Shown: positions 1-8,246, numbered from the stretch's first letter. The stretch: 64,000 nt of DNA from an uncultured Acidimicrobiales bacterium (GCA_905480195.1 CAJQPN010000001.1:62001-126000), one strand, 5' to 3'. Notes: generated by a model not told the origin, from the letters alone. Numbers and translations are program-made.

Positions 1-489
1 GATGACCAGCCCGCCGTTGAACTGGGCCAAGTCGTTTTCGAGCCATTCGATGGCGTCAACGTCAAGGTGATTGGTCGGCTCGTCCAACACCAAAAGGTCG
101 GCATCGGCAACGAGCGCTCGCGCAAGCGCAACTCGCTTTTCCTGACCTCCGGACAGCTGGTCGGTGCGACGGTCGATCACGTCGGCGAGACCGAGCCGGT
201 GGATTGCTGCCTCACCTCGCCAATCACCACCAACTGCGCCACGCACAGAGCCTGACGCAAGGGTGGTCACCTGATCGACAGCTGCGATGGTGACACCCCG
301 TCCGCGACGAACTTCGCCACCTTCTGGTTCACGGGTTCCGGCGATGATCGACAGCAGCGTCGACTTGCCGGTTCCGTTGATGCCGACCACTCCCAGGCGG
401 TCACCACTGGCTACCGTGACCGATACGTCAGAGAACAGCGGACGATTCGGTCTACTCATGCTGACGCTCTCGACATCGACGAGGATCAC
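1..489 (-). CDS. ABC-F family ATP-binding protein, 5' part (cut by window start)
   Basis: The first 163 codons of a soluble tandem-ATPase ABC-F protein. It starts MILVDVESVS and carries a Walker A GINGTGKST near residues 36-44, an LSGGQ signature near residue 111 and a Walker B LDEPTNHLD near residue 134. The EPTNHLD form is typical of ABC-F factors, which act on the ribosome (translation rescue or antibiotic protection) and have no membrane partner. The second ATPase domain and linker lie outside the window, so the subfamily cannot be set. The GTG start is preferred over the ATG 30 bases further in because the leading beta-strand is normal for the family; it abuts the divergent GTG of the next gene with no space between. 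Confidence 0.9.
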   Translation of the reverse strand, partial: MILVDVESVSMSRPNRPLFSDVSVTVASGDRLGVVGINGTGKSTLLSIIAGTREPEGGEVRRGRGVTIAAVDQVTTLASGSVRGAVGGDWRGEAAIHRLGLADVIDRRTDQLSGGQEKRVALARALVADADLLVLDEPTNHLDVDAIEWLENDLAQFNGGLVI

Positions 490-1356
490 GTGGCGCAGAC
501 TACGAGCCAACCCCCCACCTTGCGGCACCCCATCGCCGATGCCCTCGCTGCCCGCGCGCCGTGGCAGCCAGCCCCGCTCACCCGCCTGCTGACCGGCATC
601 AGCAGAGCGGTCCGCTCCGTGTCTGCGGCAATCGACGGCATCGAGCGAACGTGGCACGACATCGCCGTCCAGTCGCTCGACGAGACCGGAGCGATCCCCC
701 ACCGGCCCGAGGCCACGCGGGCGGAGGTTCCACCAGTTGGCAGGCCCCCAATCTGGATTGTGCTCGGAGATTCGACAGCGCAGGGAATCGGTGCCTCGAC
801 TCTCGATCACAGCTGGGTTTCTCGAATCGAAACTGCGCTCGACGCTGCTGGACGTCGCCATGTGGTGATCAACCTCAGCCGCAGCGGAGCCGACAGCACC
901 CATGTCATCGAAGAGCAGTTGCCGCTCCTCGACCACCTCCCGTATGCACCGTCGCTGGTGACGATCTGCGCAGGCGCGAACGACCTGATGCGAAACCCAT
1001 ACCCATCTCGGTTGGCACGTCGGCTCGGGCGTATGGCTGCGGCCGCTCCCAGCGGCAGCGTCATCTCGACACTGCCTGCGCCCCAATTCAGTCCGACGGG
1101 TATCCACGTCAACCGGGTACTTCGCCGGGCCGCAGCTGAACACGGACACCTGATCGCTGAACTCGGTCCGCACCTGGTGAGCCCATGGAAGGGGCTTTCC
1201 GTCGACCGCTTCCACCCGAATGACACCGGCTACGGCGCATGGGTTCGAGCGTTCGCCGGGCCTCTCGGAATCGATGCTGATCTCGTCCCGCCGAGGGGTA
1301 CGTTCACTTCTGTCGAACGCGCCCCTGCAAGGCGCGAAACGACAGCGTCTGACTGA
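490..1356 (+). CDS. SGNH/GDSL-family hydrolase
   Basis: 288-residue serine esterase/lipase-type hydrolase. Block I is GDSTAQGIGA near residue 95 (nucleophile Ser in GDS), block II has Gly in RSGADS, block III is GAND, and block V is DRFHPND, giving the catalytic Asp and His. No signal peptide is obvious, and the N-terminal ~85 residues have no clear domain. Actinobacteria carry many such enzymes, often acting on acyl esters or polysaccharide acetyl groups; the substrate here is unknown. The GTG start touches the divergent ABC-F start; an in-frame GTG at 616 is an alternative. The 3' end overlaps the convergent permease gene by 53 bases. Confidence 0.85.
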   Translation: MAQTTSQPPTLRHPIADALAARAPWQPAPLTRLLTGISRAVRSVSAAIDGIERTWHDIAVQSLDETGAIPHRPEATRAEVPPVGRPPIWIVLGDSTAQGIGASTLDHSWVSRIETALDAAGRRHVVINLSRSGADSTHVIEEQLPLLDHLPYAPSLVTICAGANDLMRNPYPSRLARRLGRMAAAAPSGSVISTLPAPQFSPTGIHVNRVLRRAAAEHGHLIAELGPHLVSPWKGLSVDRFHPNDTGYGAWVRAFAGPLGIDADLVPPRGTFTSVERAPARRETTASD

Positions 1357-2095
1357 CTGCGGCGAGCCCCACGATGGCGAGCACTGCCTTTCCCAGCTCA
1401 CTCCACTGCCATGAGACGAACAGTGACCGGAGTCCTGCCAGCAGGTACGTGACCGGGTTGTAGCCGGCGATCGCGCCGAGCCAACCAGTCATGTTCTCAA
1501 TCGGCAGGTAGGCGGTAGTGAGAAATGCGAACGGAAAGAACAACAGGAACGAGGAGTTCACCGCGCCCGGATTACCAGTCTTCAGCGCAATGGCGTACGG
1601 GATACCGGTAAACGCAAGTCCCCACGATGCACCGATCAGGATAAAGGCTGCGATGCCGAGCGGACCGGTCGGGAAACGAACCCCGATGAGGAAACCCAGA
1701 CTCAGCACGGGAATGATGAGGGCCACGACCAGCACGAAGTCGGCCAACATGTGGCCCAGGAGCAACGCTCGGCGCGACACCGGTGTCGTCATCAACCGAT
1801 CGAAGTAGCCGTTCTGAATGTCGAGAACGAGTGCCGGTGCACGACTGACGCCAGTGACGGCAAACACGATCGCAACCGGCAATTGGAAGGCCTTGTAGCT
1901 GATTTCGATCGAGGTGAACTCAGCCGCCGACTGCAGCGAACCGATGTTGACCACCAGGAAGAACAGCGGGATCATGAGCGCCGGTACAACGGTGGGGAGA
2001 TCGCGAGGCAACTGCCGGATCGACCGACGAGCGATCGCCCAGACATCCTCGACGAAGGTTCCCTTTCGGGCTCGGATCTCCGCAGTACTGGTCAT
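1304..2095 (-). CDS. ABC-2 type exporter permease
   Basis: 263-residue integral membrane protein of the DrrB/ABC-2 class: a short cytoplasmic N-terminus followed by about six hydrophobic segments, with a long first loop after the first helix. It forms the membrane channel of an exporter with the ATPase encoded just upstream; the two reading frames overlap by 4 bases (ATGA), so translation is coupled and the subunits are made together. Such pairs export drugs, lipids or secondary metabolites. The cargo cannot be read from sequence. The N-terminal residues MTSTAEIRARK are hydrophilic and the ATG is the natural start. Confidence 0.9.
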   Translation of the reverse strand: MTSTAEIRARKGTFVEDVWAIARRSIRQLPRDLPTVVPALMIPLFFLVVNIGSLQSAAEFTSIEISYKAFQLPVAIVFAVTGVSRAPALVLDIQNGYFDRLMTTPVSRRALLLGHMLADFVLVVALIIPVLSLGFLIGVRFPTGPLGIAAFILIGASWGLAFTGIPYAIALKTGNPGAVNSSFLLFFPFAFLTTAYLPIENMTGWLGAIAGYNPVTYLLAGLRSLFVSWQWSELGKAVLAIVGLAAVSQTLSFRALQGRVRQK

Positions 2096-3054
2096 GTCGA
2101 GCCTCCTTCAAGGTGAGAGCCCGTGACGTCAAGGAAGACGTCGTCGAGCGTCGGGGTCCGCAAGCTCAGCTCGCGGACCTGCACCCCGGCCGCACCAAGT
2201 GCGAGCGCCACCGGAGACAGCGCCTGACTGCCGTTGCCGGTACTCACGCGAATCTCGTCGCCAAAAATGTCGACCGAATCGAGCCCGTCCACTTCATCGA
2301 GCACTCGTTTCGCGATCACCGGATCGCCCTCGACGATGGCGGTGACCACGTCAGTGCCGATCGAGCGCTTGAGCTCGGAAGGGGTTCCTTCAGCCACGAG
2401 CCGGCCCGCATTGATGATGCCAACACGATCAGCCAACTCGTCGGCCTCCTCGAGGTACTGCGTGGTAAGGAACAGGGTGAGTCCAACCTCGCGATTGAGT
2501 CGGCGCACCTCCTCCCACACGCGGAGGCGACCGGGCGGATCGAGGCCCGTCGTCGGTTCGTCGAGGAACAGCACCGATGGGTTGTGGATCAGCGCAGCAG
2601 CGAGATCGAGCCGCCGAGCCATTCCGCCGCTGTAGGTGCCGACGAGACGATCCAGCGCACTCATGTCGAGAATGGGCGCCAGTTCTTCGATACGCGCAGC
2701 GATCTGCTCTCGAGACAAACCGAACAGTCGACCTTGAGTGACGAGGATTTCGCGGCCGGTCATGTTTGCATCGAGCCCGGCCTCTTGGAGCGCAACACCG
2801 ATCACGAGGCGGACGGCGTCGGGAGATTGCTGCACGTCGAGGCCAGCCACCCACGCCCGGCCCCCCGAGGGGGCGAGAAGCGTGGTGAGCATTCGCACAA
2901 CGGTCGACTTGCCGGCCCCGTTCGGGCCGAGGAACCCGTAGATCTCGCCAGCTCGGACCTCAAGGTCGATACCGTCGACCGCCGTGAGGTTGCCGAACGT
3001 GCGGCGAAGACCCTCAAGTCGAACGGCGATGGTGGGGCTCGCGGCGGTGGCCAT
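2092..3054 (-). CDS. ABC exporter ATP-binding protein (DrrA-type)
   Basis: 320-residue ATPase that energises the downstream permease. Walker A is GPNGAGKST at residues 43-51, the signature is YSGGMARR, Walker B is LFLDEPTTGLD, and the C-terminal ~80 residues form the DrrA-type extension seen in drug and lipid exporters. The reading frame stays open further upstream to 3204, but that part crosses the 16-bp repeat array and the divergent gene start and looks non-coding. I therefore place the start at MATAASPT; the ATG at 3084 is the other candidate. No clear Shine-Dalgarno precedes either, which fits a leaderless or short-leader transcript. Confidence 0.88.
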   Translation of the reverse strand: MATAASPTIAVRLEGLRRTFGNLTAVDGIDLEVRAGEIYGFLGPNGAGKSTVVRMLTTLLAPSGGRAWVAGLDVQQSPDAVRLVIGVALQEAGLDANMTGREILVTQGRLFGLSREQIAARIEELAPILDMSALDRLVGTYSGGMARRLDLAAALIHNPSVLFLDEPTTGLDPPGRLRVWEEVRRLNREVGLTLFLTTQYLEEADELADRVGIINAGRLVAEGTPSELKRSIGTDVVTAIVEGDPVIAKRVLDEVDGLDSVDIFGDEIRVSTGNGSQALSPVALALGAAGVQVRELSLRTPTLDDVFLDVTGSHLEGGST

Positions 3055-3131
3055 GGAGGGCAAGCTACTCGGGCCCGGCGACATGGAGCCGTGAATCTTG
3101 TGAGGAGCAGCGACGCTCCCATCCGTAGACT

Positions 3132-3179
3132 CCGCGCAGCAGAAACCCCGCGCAGCAGAAACCCCGCGCAGCCGAAACG
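3132..3179. repeat. three direct tandem copies of a 16-bp unit
   Basis: Two identical copies of CCGCGCAGCAGAAACC (3132-3147 and 3148-3163) are followed by a third that differs at two bases (3164-3179). The array lies between the divergent ABC exporter and mycoredoxin-like genes and ends just at the AGGA preceding the GTG at 3188. It could be a regulator-binding array or a slippage-prone repeat in the leader of the + strand gene. Confidence 0.9.
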
Positions 3180-3187
3180 AGGAATCC

Positions 3188-3493
3188 GTGGCCGAGAACG
3201 TCAACCAGATCGATTCCGTGGAGTTCTACTGGCGACCCGGCTGCGGCTTCTGCATGATGCTCGAGCGACGTCTCGACGAGGTTGGGATCCCTCTGTCAAA
3301 ACACAACATCTGGGACGACCCATCAAACGCCGCAGTCGTGCGCTCGCACGCCAAGGGCAACGAAACCGTACCCACGCTCATAATCGACGACGTTGCGCTG
3401 GTGAATCCCTCGGCCGACGAGGTCCTTGCGGTACTCAACACCAAGGCGCCCCATCTCGTACCCGAGACGTCGAGACCGACCCAGCCAGGATGA
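3188..3493 (+). CDS. mycoredoxin/glutaredoxin-like protein
   Basis: 101-residue thioredoxin-fold redox protein with the active-site CxxC as CGFC at residues 19-22, the cis-Pro segment as TVPTLIID, and the short C-terminal helix of glutaredoxins. In actinomycetes this class (mycoredoxin-1) reduces mycothiol mixed disulfides; the assignment to mycothiol is by family, not visible directly. The GTG start has an AGGA about six bases upstream. The 16-bp tandem array lies directly before it. The tail after residue ~85 is Pro/Thr-rich and probably disordered. Confidence 0.88.
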   Translation: MAENVNQIDSVEFYWRPGCGFCMMLERRLDEVGIPLSKHNIWDDPSNAAVVRSHAKGNETVPTLIIDDVALVNPSADEVLAVLNTKAPHLVPETSRPTQPG

Positions 3494-3535
3494 CTCGGGC
3501 AGGCGGCCCGCGAGCTCCTCGGTGACTGAGCAGAA

Positions 3536-4516
3536 CTACTCGAGGAACCGGCCACACACAGGCCAAGGCTGTGAACCGCGACGGGCGTACAGTTCGCGGG
3601 CTCTTGCGTCTTGCTCCTCGGACGACGCGAGCGCGGGCTCACCCGTTCCGCCCACCGTCTTCCACGTCGCCAGGTCGAACTGGTACGCACCCTGATACAG
3701 CCCCGAGGGACTGATCGCCTGGTAGTCGTGCGTCGATTCGCAGAAGCGGAGCTTCTCCCACTTTTCGGCCAGCGCAATACCGAACCGTCCGCTGGCGATC
3801 GCAATGGCGGCCCGGTCCCACGCTTCTGCCGCTGGCATGGTGGCCAGGATCTCTGCGTCACGGTCGGCCAGATCCTCGAGCGCCCGCTCATGAACCTCGA
3901 TCTCGGAGCGGAGGCTCCTCGCGGACTCGATCGTCTCGACCACCGACGAGTCGGCAAGCCCCCACAGACTTCGCAGACGATCGATTGCGATCGTCGACGC
4001 TTCGGCGTGAGAACGAACCAAGTGCTGTTGCCAGGCGAGGTCGTTCGCGCCGTTGACGGCAGCCAGGTATTCGAGCGACCCCATTTCGCCACCGGTGATG
4101 AACGTCTGTATTGCGATCCGTTCGAGGTTCACCACTGCGGCCTCGATCTCGGCAGCCAGCCGCCGCCGACTGTCGCTGAGCGCCTCACGCCCGGACAGCA
4201 CCTCTGCCAGCTTCGCTTCCGCCGACGTGAGCGCTACGAGTCGCGCAGCCCGTTCGGCTGCAATCTCAATCACCTCCAACCGCAACGCGTCTCCGGTCGG
4301 AATGTCGCCACGCAAATCCTCGACCGTCTCTGCCGATGCCGAGAGTGCATACATGCCGCCAAGCACGCCGAGAACGACGAGCAAGCCGGCAAAGACCCGA
4401 AGTCGAGGCGGACGGCGCTCGGAGATGCCGAACAGTTCGTGGAACTCTGGCCGCGACACGTCGAAGGTGCTGCCGGATCGAATGCCCGCTTCAGGTGATC
4501 GCAAACAGGTTCTCAT
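3536..4516 (-). CDS. Rpf-like transglycosylase with coiled coil and membrane anchor
   Basis: 326-residue protein with a cytoplasmic N-terminus of about 40 residues, one transmembrane segment (about 41-61), a long Ala/Glu/Arg-rich coiled coil (about 65-230), and a C-terminal transglycosylase-like domain of the resuscitation-promoting-factor type. That domain has the WEKLRFCES start with the expected catalytic Glu, followed by GLYQGAYQFD and a second Cys in WPVCG, as in Rpf domains with one disulfide. It likely cleaves peptidoglycan outside the membrane during growth or resuscitation. The coiled coil between anchor and enzyme is reminiscent of septal hydrolase regulators. Start ATG is the first of the frame; no strong ribosome site is visible. 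Confidence 0.85.
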   Translation of the reverse strand: MRTCLRSPEAGIRSGSTFDVSRPEFHELFGISERRPPRLRVFAGLLVVLGVLGGMYALSASAETVEDLRGDIPTGDALRLEVIEIAAERAARLVALTSAEAKLAEVLSGREALSDSRRRLAAEIEAAVVNLERIAIQTFITGGEMGSLEYLAAVNGANDLAWQQHLVRSHAEASTIAIDRLRSLWGLADSSVVETIESARSLRSEIEVHERALEDLADRDAEILATMPAAEAWDRAAIAIASGRFGIALAEKWEKLRFCESTHDYQAISPSGLYQGAYQFDLATWKTVGGTGEPALASSEEQDARARELYARRGSQPWPVCGRFLE

Positions 4517-4697
4517 GGCGCATCAAGAATCGGAGAACGCCAGCAGACGCGCATGCGCCCAGTCGAACCTCCACCCGACGAGACGAGAATCTAGCGACTG
4601 CGCCACGAATCGAAAAGGCGTGAGGACGATTCCGATATCGACCACGGCTACCCGCCACGCCGACGGTGACGCAACCCGACGGCATACAGTCCGATAC

Positions 4698-5732
4698 GTG
4701 ACCGGTCCCTACGATGCAGTTCTCCTCGTCAGCTTCGGAGGCCCCGAGGGTCCCGACGACGTCATCCCGTTCCTCGAGAACGTCACCGCCGGGCGAAACA
4801 TCCCGCGCGAACGCCTGGCAGTGGTCGGCGAACAATACGACCACTTCGGGGGAGTGAGTCCCCTGAACGAACAGTGTCGACGGCAGCGGGAGATGCTCGA
4901 GCGAGAACTCGCTGAACGGGGTCTCAACCTTCCGGTGTACTGGGGCAATCGCAACTGGGCGCCGTATCTGGCCGACACAGTCCGAGCCATGACCGACGAC
5001 GGTGTGCAACGCGCGCTCGCTGTCTTCACTTCGGCGTATTCGTCGTACTCCGGCTGCCGCCAGTACCGCGAGAACATCCAGTCGGCTCGAGCGGAAGTGC
5101 CCGGTGCCCCAGAGATCGACAAGGTCCGAGCCTTCTACGACCACCCCGGCTTCATCGAGCCATTCGCCGCAGCGACCGACGCAGCCGTTCACGATCTCGA
5201 CCTGCGTACGGACCCCACGATCATCTTCACTGCACACTCGATCCCGACCTCGATGGCCGCGGGCTGCGACTATGAAGCGCAGTTGCGCGAGGCGTGCCGC
5301 CTCGTGATCGAACGAATCGAGCGGCGGCTTCCCTGGCGACTTGCCTGGCAATCCCGGTCCGGACCGCCCCAGGTGCCGTGGCTTGAGCCCGACGTGAACG
5401 ACGAGATCACCTCACTCGCTGCCGACGGGGTGGAAGCGGTCGTGATCGTCCCAATCGGCTTCGTGAGCGATCACATGGAAGTGGCGTGGGACCTCGACGT
5501 CCAGGCCACAGCAACCGCAACCGAACACGGGATCGCCATCCGTCGAGCAATCTCCCCTGGCACTGCACCGGATCCGGCATTCATCGCCATGTGGGCGGAA
5601 CTGGTCGAGGAGCGCATCATTGTCGAAAGCGGCCCCGATCACGCTCAACGGGCGAACCGGCGCACCCTTGGCGACCTGAAGGTCCGCCCAGACGTTTGCC
5701 CCGCAGATTGCTGTCCTGCACCAGTGCGCTGA
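4698..5732 (+). CDS. hemH: ferrochelatase (coproporphyrin ferrochelatase type)
   Basis: 344-residue enzyme that inserts Fe2+ into a porphyrin at the end of haem synthesis; in Actinomycetota the substrate is normally coproporphyrin III (CpfC). Visible landmarks are VLLVSFGGPEGPDDV at the N-terminus, TSAYSSYSGCRQY, FTAHSIPTSM with the metal-binding His, and the acidic region around PWLEPDVND. The C-terminal tail has CPADCC, which together with Cys in YSGCRQY would supply the four ligands of the [2Fe-2S] cluster known in this branch. The frame is open upstream, but GTG 4698 begins the family-typical N-terminus, so the earlier codons are rejected. The gene stands alone. Confidence 0.93.
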   Translation: MTGPYDAVLLVSFGGPEGPDDVIPFLENVTAGRNIPRERLAVVGEQYDHFGGVSPLNEQCRRQREMLERELAERGLNLPVYWGNRNWAPYLADTVRAMTDDGVQRALAVFTSAYSSYSGCRQYRENIQSARAEVPGAPEIDKVRAFYDHPGFIEPFAAATDAAVHDLDLRTDPTIIFTAHSIPTSMAAGCDYEAQLREACRLVIERIERRLPWRLAWQSRSGPPQVPWLEPDVNDEITSLAADGVEAVVIVPIGFVSDHMEVAWDLDVQATATATEHGIAIRRAISPGTAPDPAFIAMWAELVEERIIVESGPDHAQRANRRTLGDLKVRPDVCPADCCPAPVR

Positions 5733-5792
5733 TTCAGCCAACGCCGAGTATCCACCCACTGGCGCGCGGACATTCCTACGATCTGCCAAGAG

Positions 5793-5801
5793 TTGTCCAC
5801 A
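5793..5801 (+). promoter_or_regulatory. DnaA box (TTGTCCACA)
   Basis: Perfect match to the actinobacterial form of the 9-bp DnaA box, in the short gap between ferrochelatase and the following small gene, 18 bases ahead of that gene's preferred GTG. A single box does not make an origin; it could let DnaA regulate the small gene/ParA unit. Confidence 0.5.
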
Positions 5802-5819
5802 ACCTCGGGGGCTCCACAG

Positions 5820-6128
5820 GTGAATCACGCGAAAATCGCTGCCGAAGCGTTGCGCTACCGGTTGAACCTCGTCCGCGGATCCCTGGTGTCGATCGACGAA
5901 CTGGACCTTGAGCAGATGGCGAGTGTGACCATCGCTGCTGCCGAGCCAGCGGTCGATGGCGCTATTCGTCGCATCGCGACGGCATGGACCCGTGCGGGCC
6001 TGCCCGCTGACGCGCTCTGCCGTCCGTGGGAGTGCCCAGAAGCCCAGGCGTTATTCAACGCCAACCCCGATCTTGTTGACGCGCTCGATGACATCATGCG
6101 AGTGGCCACCCGCTCGCAGGCCGCCTAA
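5820..6128 (+). CDS. conserved-type small protein of unknown function
   Basis: 102-residue soluble, mostly helical acidic protein beginning MNHAKIAAEALRYRLNLVRG. No domain is recognised. Two Cys (in LCRPWEC) sit in the second half. A TTG codon in frame at 5793 would lengthen it by nine residues but falls inside the DnaA box, so the GTG at 5820 is preferred. It precedes the parA-like gene on the same strand with a gap of roughly 65-135 bases depending on the parA start, so the two may be co-transcribed. Confidence 0.65.
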   Translation: MNHAKIAAEALRYRLNLVRGSLVSIDELDLEQMASVTIAAAEPAVDGAIRRIATAWTRAGLPADALCRPWECPEAQALFNANPDLVDALDDIMRVATRSQAA

Positions 6129-6262
6129 ACCTGTTCCGGCCCGGCGTCGACACCGCCATGCGTTGAGGCGGGCGGCGAGTTCCGCAGCAGTCGATGCCTC
6201 GTCCGGTTGAGGAACCGGGCGCGCCTGCACACCGAGGCGGGTCGCCCGCTACCGTTGCGGAT

Positions 6263-7084
6263 GTGGCTGCGATCGCATTGGTGAATCAAAAGGGCGGCGT
6301 AGGAAAGACCACCGTCGCGCTCGGTCTTGCTGCCACTGCGTGGTCGCGTGGAATCGACACGTTGGTCGTTGACCTCGACCCCCAGGCGAACGCCACGACC
6401 GGCCTGGGGGTATGGGATCCGCCGTTCTCCGTCGATCAGGCACTCGCCGAAGAGCGAGCCGGTTCCATCACCGGGCTCCGGACGACGAGTTCGTGGCCCG
6501 ACCATCCAGAGGGGGTTCGGGCGCCTTCTGTCGTGGCTGCCACACCCACCCTGGCGATGCGGGAGCCGCAACTGCTCACCGATCCGATCGGCGCCAACGA
6601 TCGACTTTCGCTTGCGCTGCAGGGCATCGAACACGATCTTGTCATCATCGACTGTCCACCTTCGCTCGGTCTGCTCACGGTCAACGGCCTGTTTGCTGCC
6701 GATCGGGCGCTGATTGTCACCGAACCTGGCGCATGGGCCTCCGATGGCGTCAGCCAGATCCTTCGAACCGTCGAACGTATCGCGTCGAGGCGCGGCGACG
6801 GTCTCCGGATCGCCGGAGTCGCTGTCAACCGCCTCGGCCGTACCCGTGATGCCCGCTATTGGGACGAGCAACTCCGCGCTGATCACGGTGCCCTCGTCCT
6901 CGAACCGATTCACCTCCGAGCCGCAGTGCCCGAAGCCTCGGCGTCGTCACTTCCGATCCATGCGTTGGGGGCTCGTCCCGGAGCCGCCGAAGCCGCCGCC
7001 GAATTCGACCACCTGTTCGACACGGTGTTACCCGAGCTCAGCTCTGTCCCTTTCCAGTCAGACGAGGTCTCCCATGGCCTATGA
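6263..7084 (+). CDS. parA: ParA/Soj-family P-loop ATPase
   Basis: 273-residue deviant-Walker ATPase of the ParA/MinD superfamily. Deviant Walker A is KGGVGKTT with the signature Lys, Walker A' is DLDPQANAT, and Walker B is VIIDCPPSLG. These ATPases form dynamic dimers on DNA or membrane to position chromosomes, plasmids or protein complexes. No ParB gene or parS-like site is seen nearby, so it is an orphan. GTG 6263 gives the usual short N-terminus (MAAIALVNQKGG); the ATG at 6194 would add 23 Pro/Gly-rich residues and is the alternative. The downstream gene overlaps by 11 bases, so the two products probably work together. Confidence 0.87.
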   Translation: MAAIALVNQKGGVGKTTVALGLAATAWSRGIDTLVVDLDPQANATTGLGVWDPPFSVDQALAEERAGSITGLRTTSSWPDHPEGVRAPSVVAATPTLAMREPQLLTDPIGANDRLSLALQGIEHDLVIIDCPPSLGLLTVNGLFAADRALIVTEPGAWASDGVSQILRTVERIASRRGDGLRIAGVAVNRLGRTRDARYWDEQLRADHGALVLEPIHLRAAVPEASASSLPIHALGARPGAAEAAAEFDHLFDTVLPELSSVPFQSDEVSHGL

Positions 7085-7388
7085 CCCGCAAGCCAGCCGT
7101 CGCCGCCCCAAGCCACTCGACTCAGAACCGGCTCCCGTTGATGCGTTGCTCGACGAAGAACCCAGCGGTGTCACATCAACGGCGGGTTCCATGAACCACG
7201 ACGGACCGAAACCCGAGGATCCCCCGCCGGGTCCTGGCGTCACCCCGAATCCGGCCGACCCTGTCCCTGACGTGGTCGTTGCAAGCACCGGCATGGCCGC
7301 CGGCCTCGGAGCTGGGGTGGTCCTGGTGATGGTGCTTCGTTGGATCTGGAAACGCAGACGAGAGTCCACCGGCACCACCGCCGACTGA
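7074..7388 (+). CDS. Pro-rich protein with C-terminal membrane segment, coupled to ParA
   Basis: 104-residue protein with an N-terminal basic patch (ASRRRPKP), an acidic then Pro/Gly-rich disordered middle, and one hydrophobic helix near the C-terminus (VVVASTGMAAGLGAGVVLVM) followed by WKRRR. This is the layout of a tail-anchored or bitopic protein with positive charges after the helix. The ATG has a good GAGG site ahead and overlaps the 3' end of the ParA gene by 11 bases, pointing to coupled translation. No family is recognised. A plausible role (inference) is membrane partner or positional cue for the ATPase. Confidence 0.75.
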   Translation: MAYDPQASRRRPKPLDSEPAPVDALLDEEPSGVTSTAGSMNHDGPKPEDPPPGPGVTPNPADPVPDVVVASTGMAAGLGAGVVLVMVLRWIWKRRRESTGTTAD

Positions 7389-7406
7389 CGAGCCGGAACG
7401 ACTCGC

Positions 7407-8246
7407 CTACTCCTCGAAGTCGTTGAACGCCGCTGCCTCGGCGTCGCGCCTGGCTTGCCGACTTGCGACTTCGCTCGAGCCCTCAGGGCAACGCTTGACG
7501 TAGGGACACCAGCCACAGAGCGGGCCGGTACGAGGCTCGAACTCGTCGGCCGCACAAGCAGTGTTGATGTCGGACCATGTTTTCCCAAGCTTCTCGACGA
7601 CTCCATCAAGCTCATCTTGGGTGACCTTGATGCCGACTGGTTGCTGGCCGAGGTACAGGAGGCGGGCGTGCACCGGCATCTCGCCGGTGGCTTCGGTGAC
7701 TGCAGCGGCGTAGAGGAGCACTTGGTCGAGTCGTCCTCGCCGAAAGCGCGCCGACGGTGCCTTTCCCGACTTGTAGTCGGTGACCACGAGACCGTCGCTC
7801 TCCTGATCCAGTCGATCGACAATGCCGCGGAAGGGCACCCCGCCGAGGAGTGCCTCGATGTCTTGTTCGGTCGCTCGCACTTCGACCCCCTTGGGGTCTT
7901 CGAGCACCCACAGGCCCTCGATCGCCTTCCAGGCCTTCCAGCGGAACTGCTTTTCGCCGGCTTCGTCGAACCCCAGCGCCCGGTAGTCCTCGTCGGCCTC
8001 GACCTTGGGCCATTCCTCGCGCGCAATGGCCTTGGCTGCCTCCACAGTGCGCTGCTGGGGTGGGCGCTGCATCAGGAGCTCAAGCACCCGGTGCGCAAAA
8101 CTTCCAGCAAGTGCAGCGTCACCGGGCGGATCGGGGAGGCGCTCGACATAACGCATCCGCCAGCGCCGAGGACACTGCTCGAACATGCCGGCACCTGATG
8201 GGGAGAGTCGGCGCGGTGGGATCGGCGTTGCGGCCGGCGTAGCCAT
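7407..8246 (-). CDS. RecB-family PD-(D/E)xK nuclease with Fe-S cluster
   Basis: 279-residue single-domain exonuclease of the PDDEXK_1/AddB-C-terminal/Cas4 class. The catalytic core is visible as GIVDRLDQ...VVTDYKSGK. Four Cys make the classic split iron-sulfur site: Cys25 (FEQCPRRWR) and Cys244, Cys247, Cys253 (CGWCPYVKRC). Such stand-alone proteins are common in Actinomycetota and are thought to process DNA ends; no cas genes or addAB are in the window. The frame runs open upstream to 8555 but the family N-terminus begins at MATPAATPIPPRRLSPSG. Convergent with the preceding gene, 18 bases apart. Confidence 0.87.
   Translation of the reverse strand: MATPAATPIPPRRLSPSGAGMFEQCPRRWRMRYVERLPDPPGDAALAGSFAHRVLELLMQRPPQQRTVEAAKAIAREEWPKVEADEDYRALGFDEAGEKQFRWKAWKAIEGLWVLEDPKGVEVRATEQDIEALLGGVPFRGIVDRLDQESDGLVVTDYKSGKAPSARFRRGRLDQVLLYAAAVTEATGEMPVHARLLYLGQQPVGIKVTQDELDGVVEKLGKTWSDINTACAADEFEPRTGPLCGWCPYVKRCPEGSSEVASRQARRDAEAAAFNDFEE

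Noticed and set aside
3132-3179. CRISPR-like repeats
   Set aside because: The three units are directly adjacent with no spacers and only 16 bp long.
2092-3204. Longer start for the ABC ATPase at 3204
   Set aside because: The extra 50 codons cross the tandem repeat and the divergent gene start and look non-coding.
7407-8246. Cas4 of a CRISPR system
   Set aside because: The Fe-S nuclease layout is shared with Cas4, but there is no array or other cas gene; such stand-alone RecB-family proteins are common in actinobacteria.
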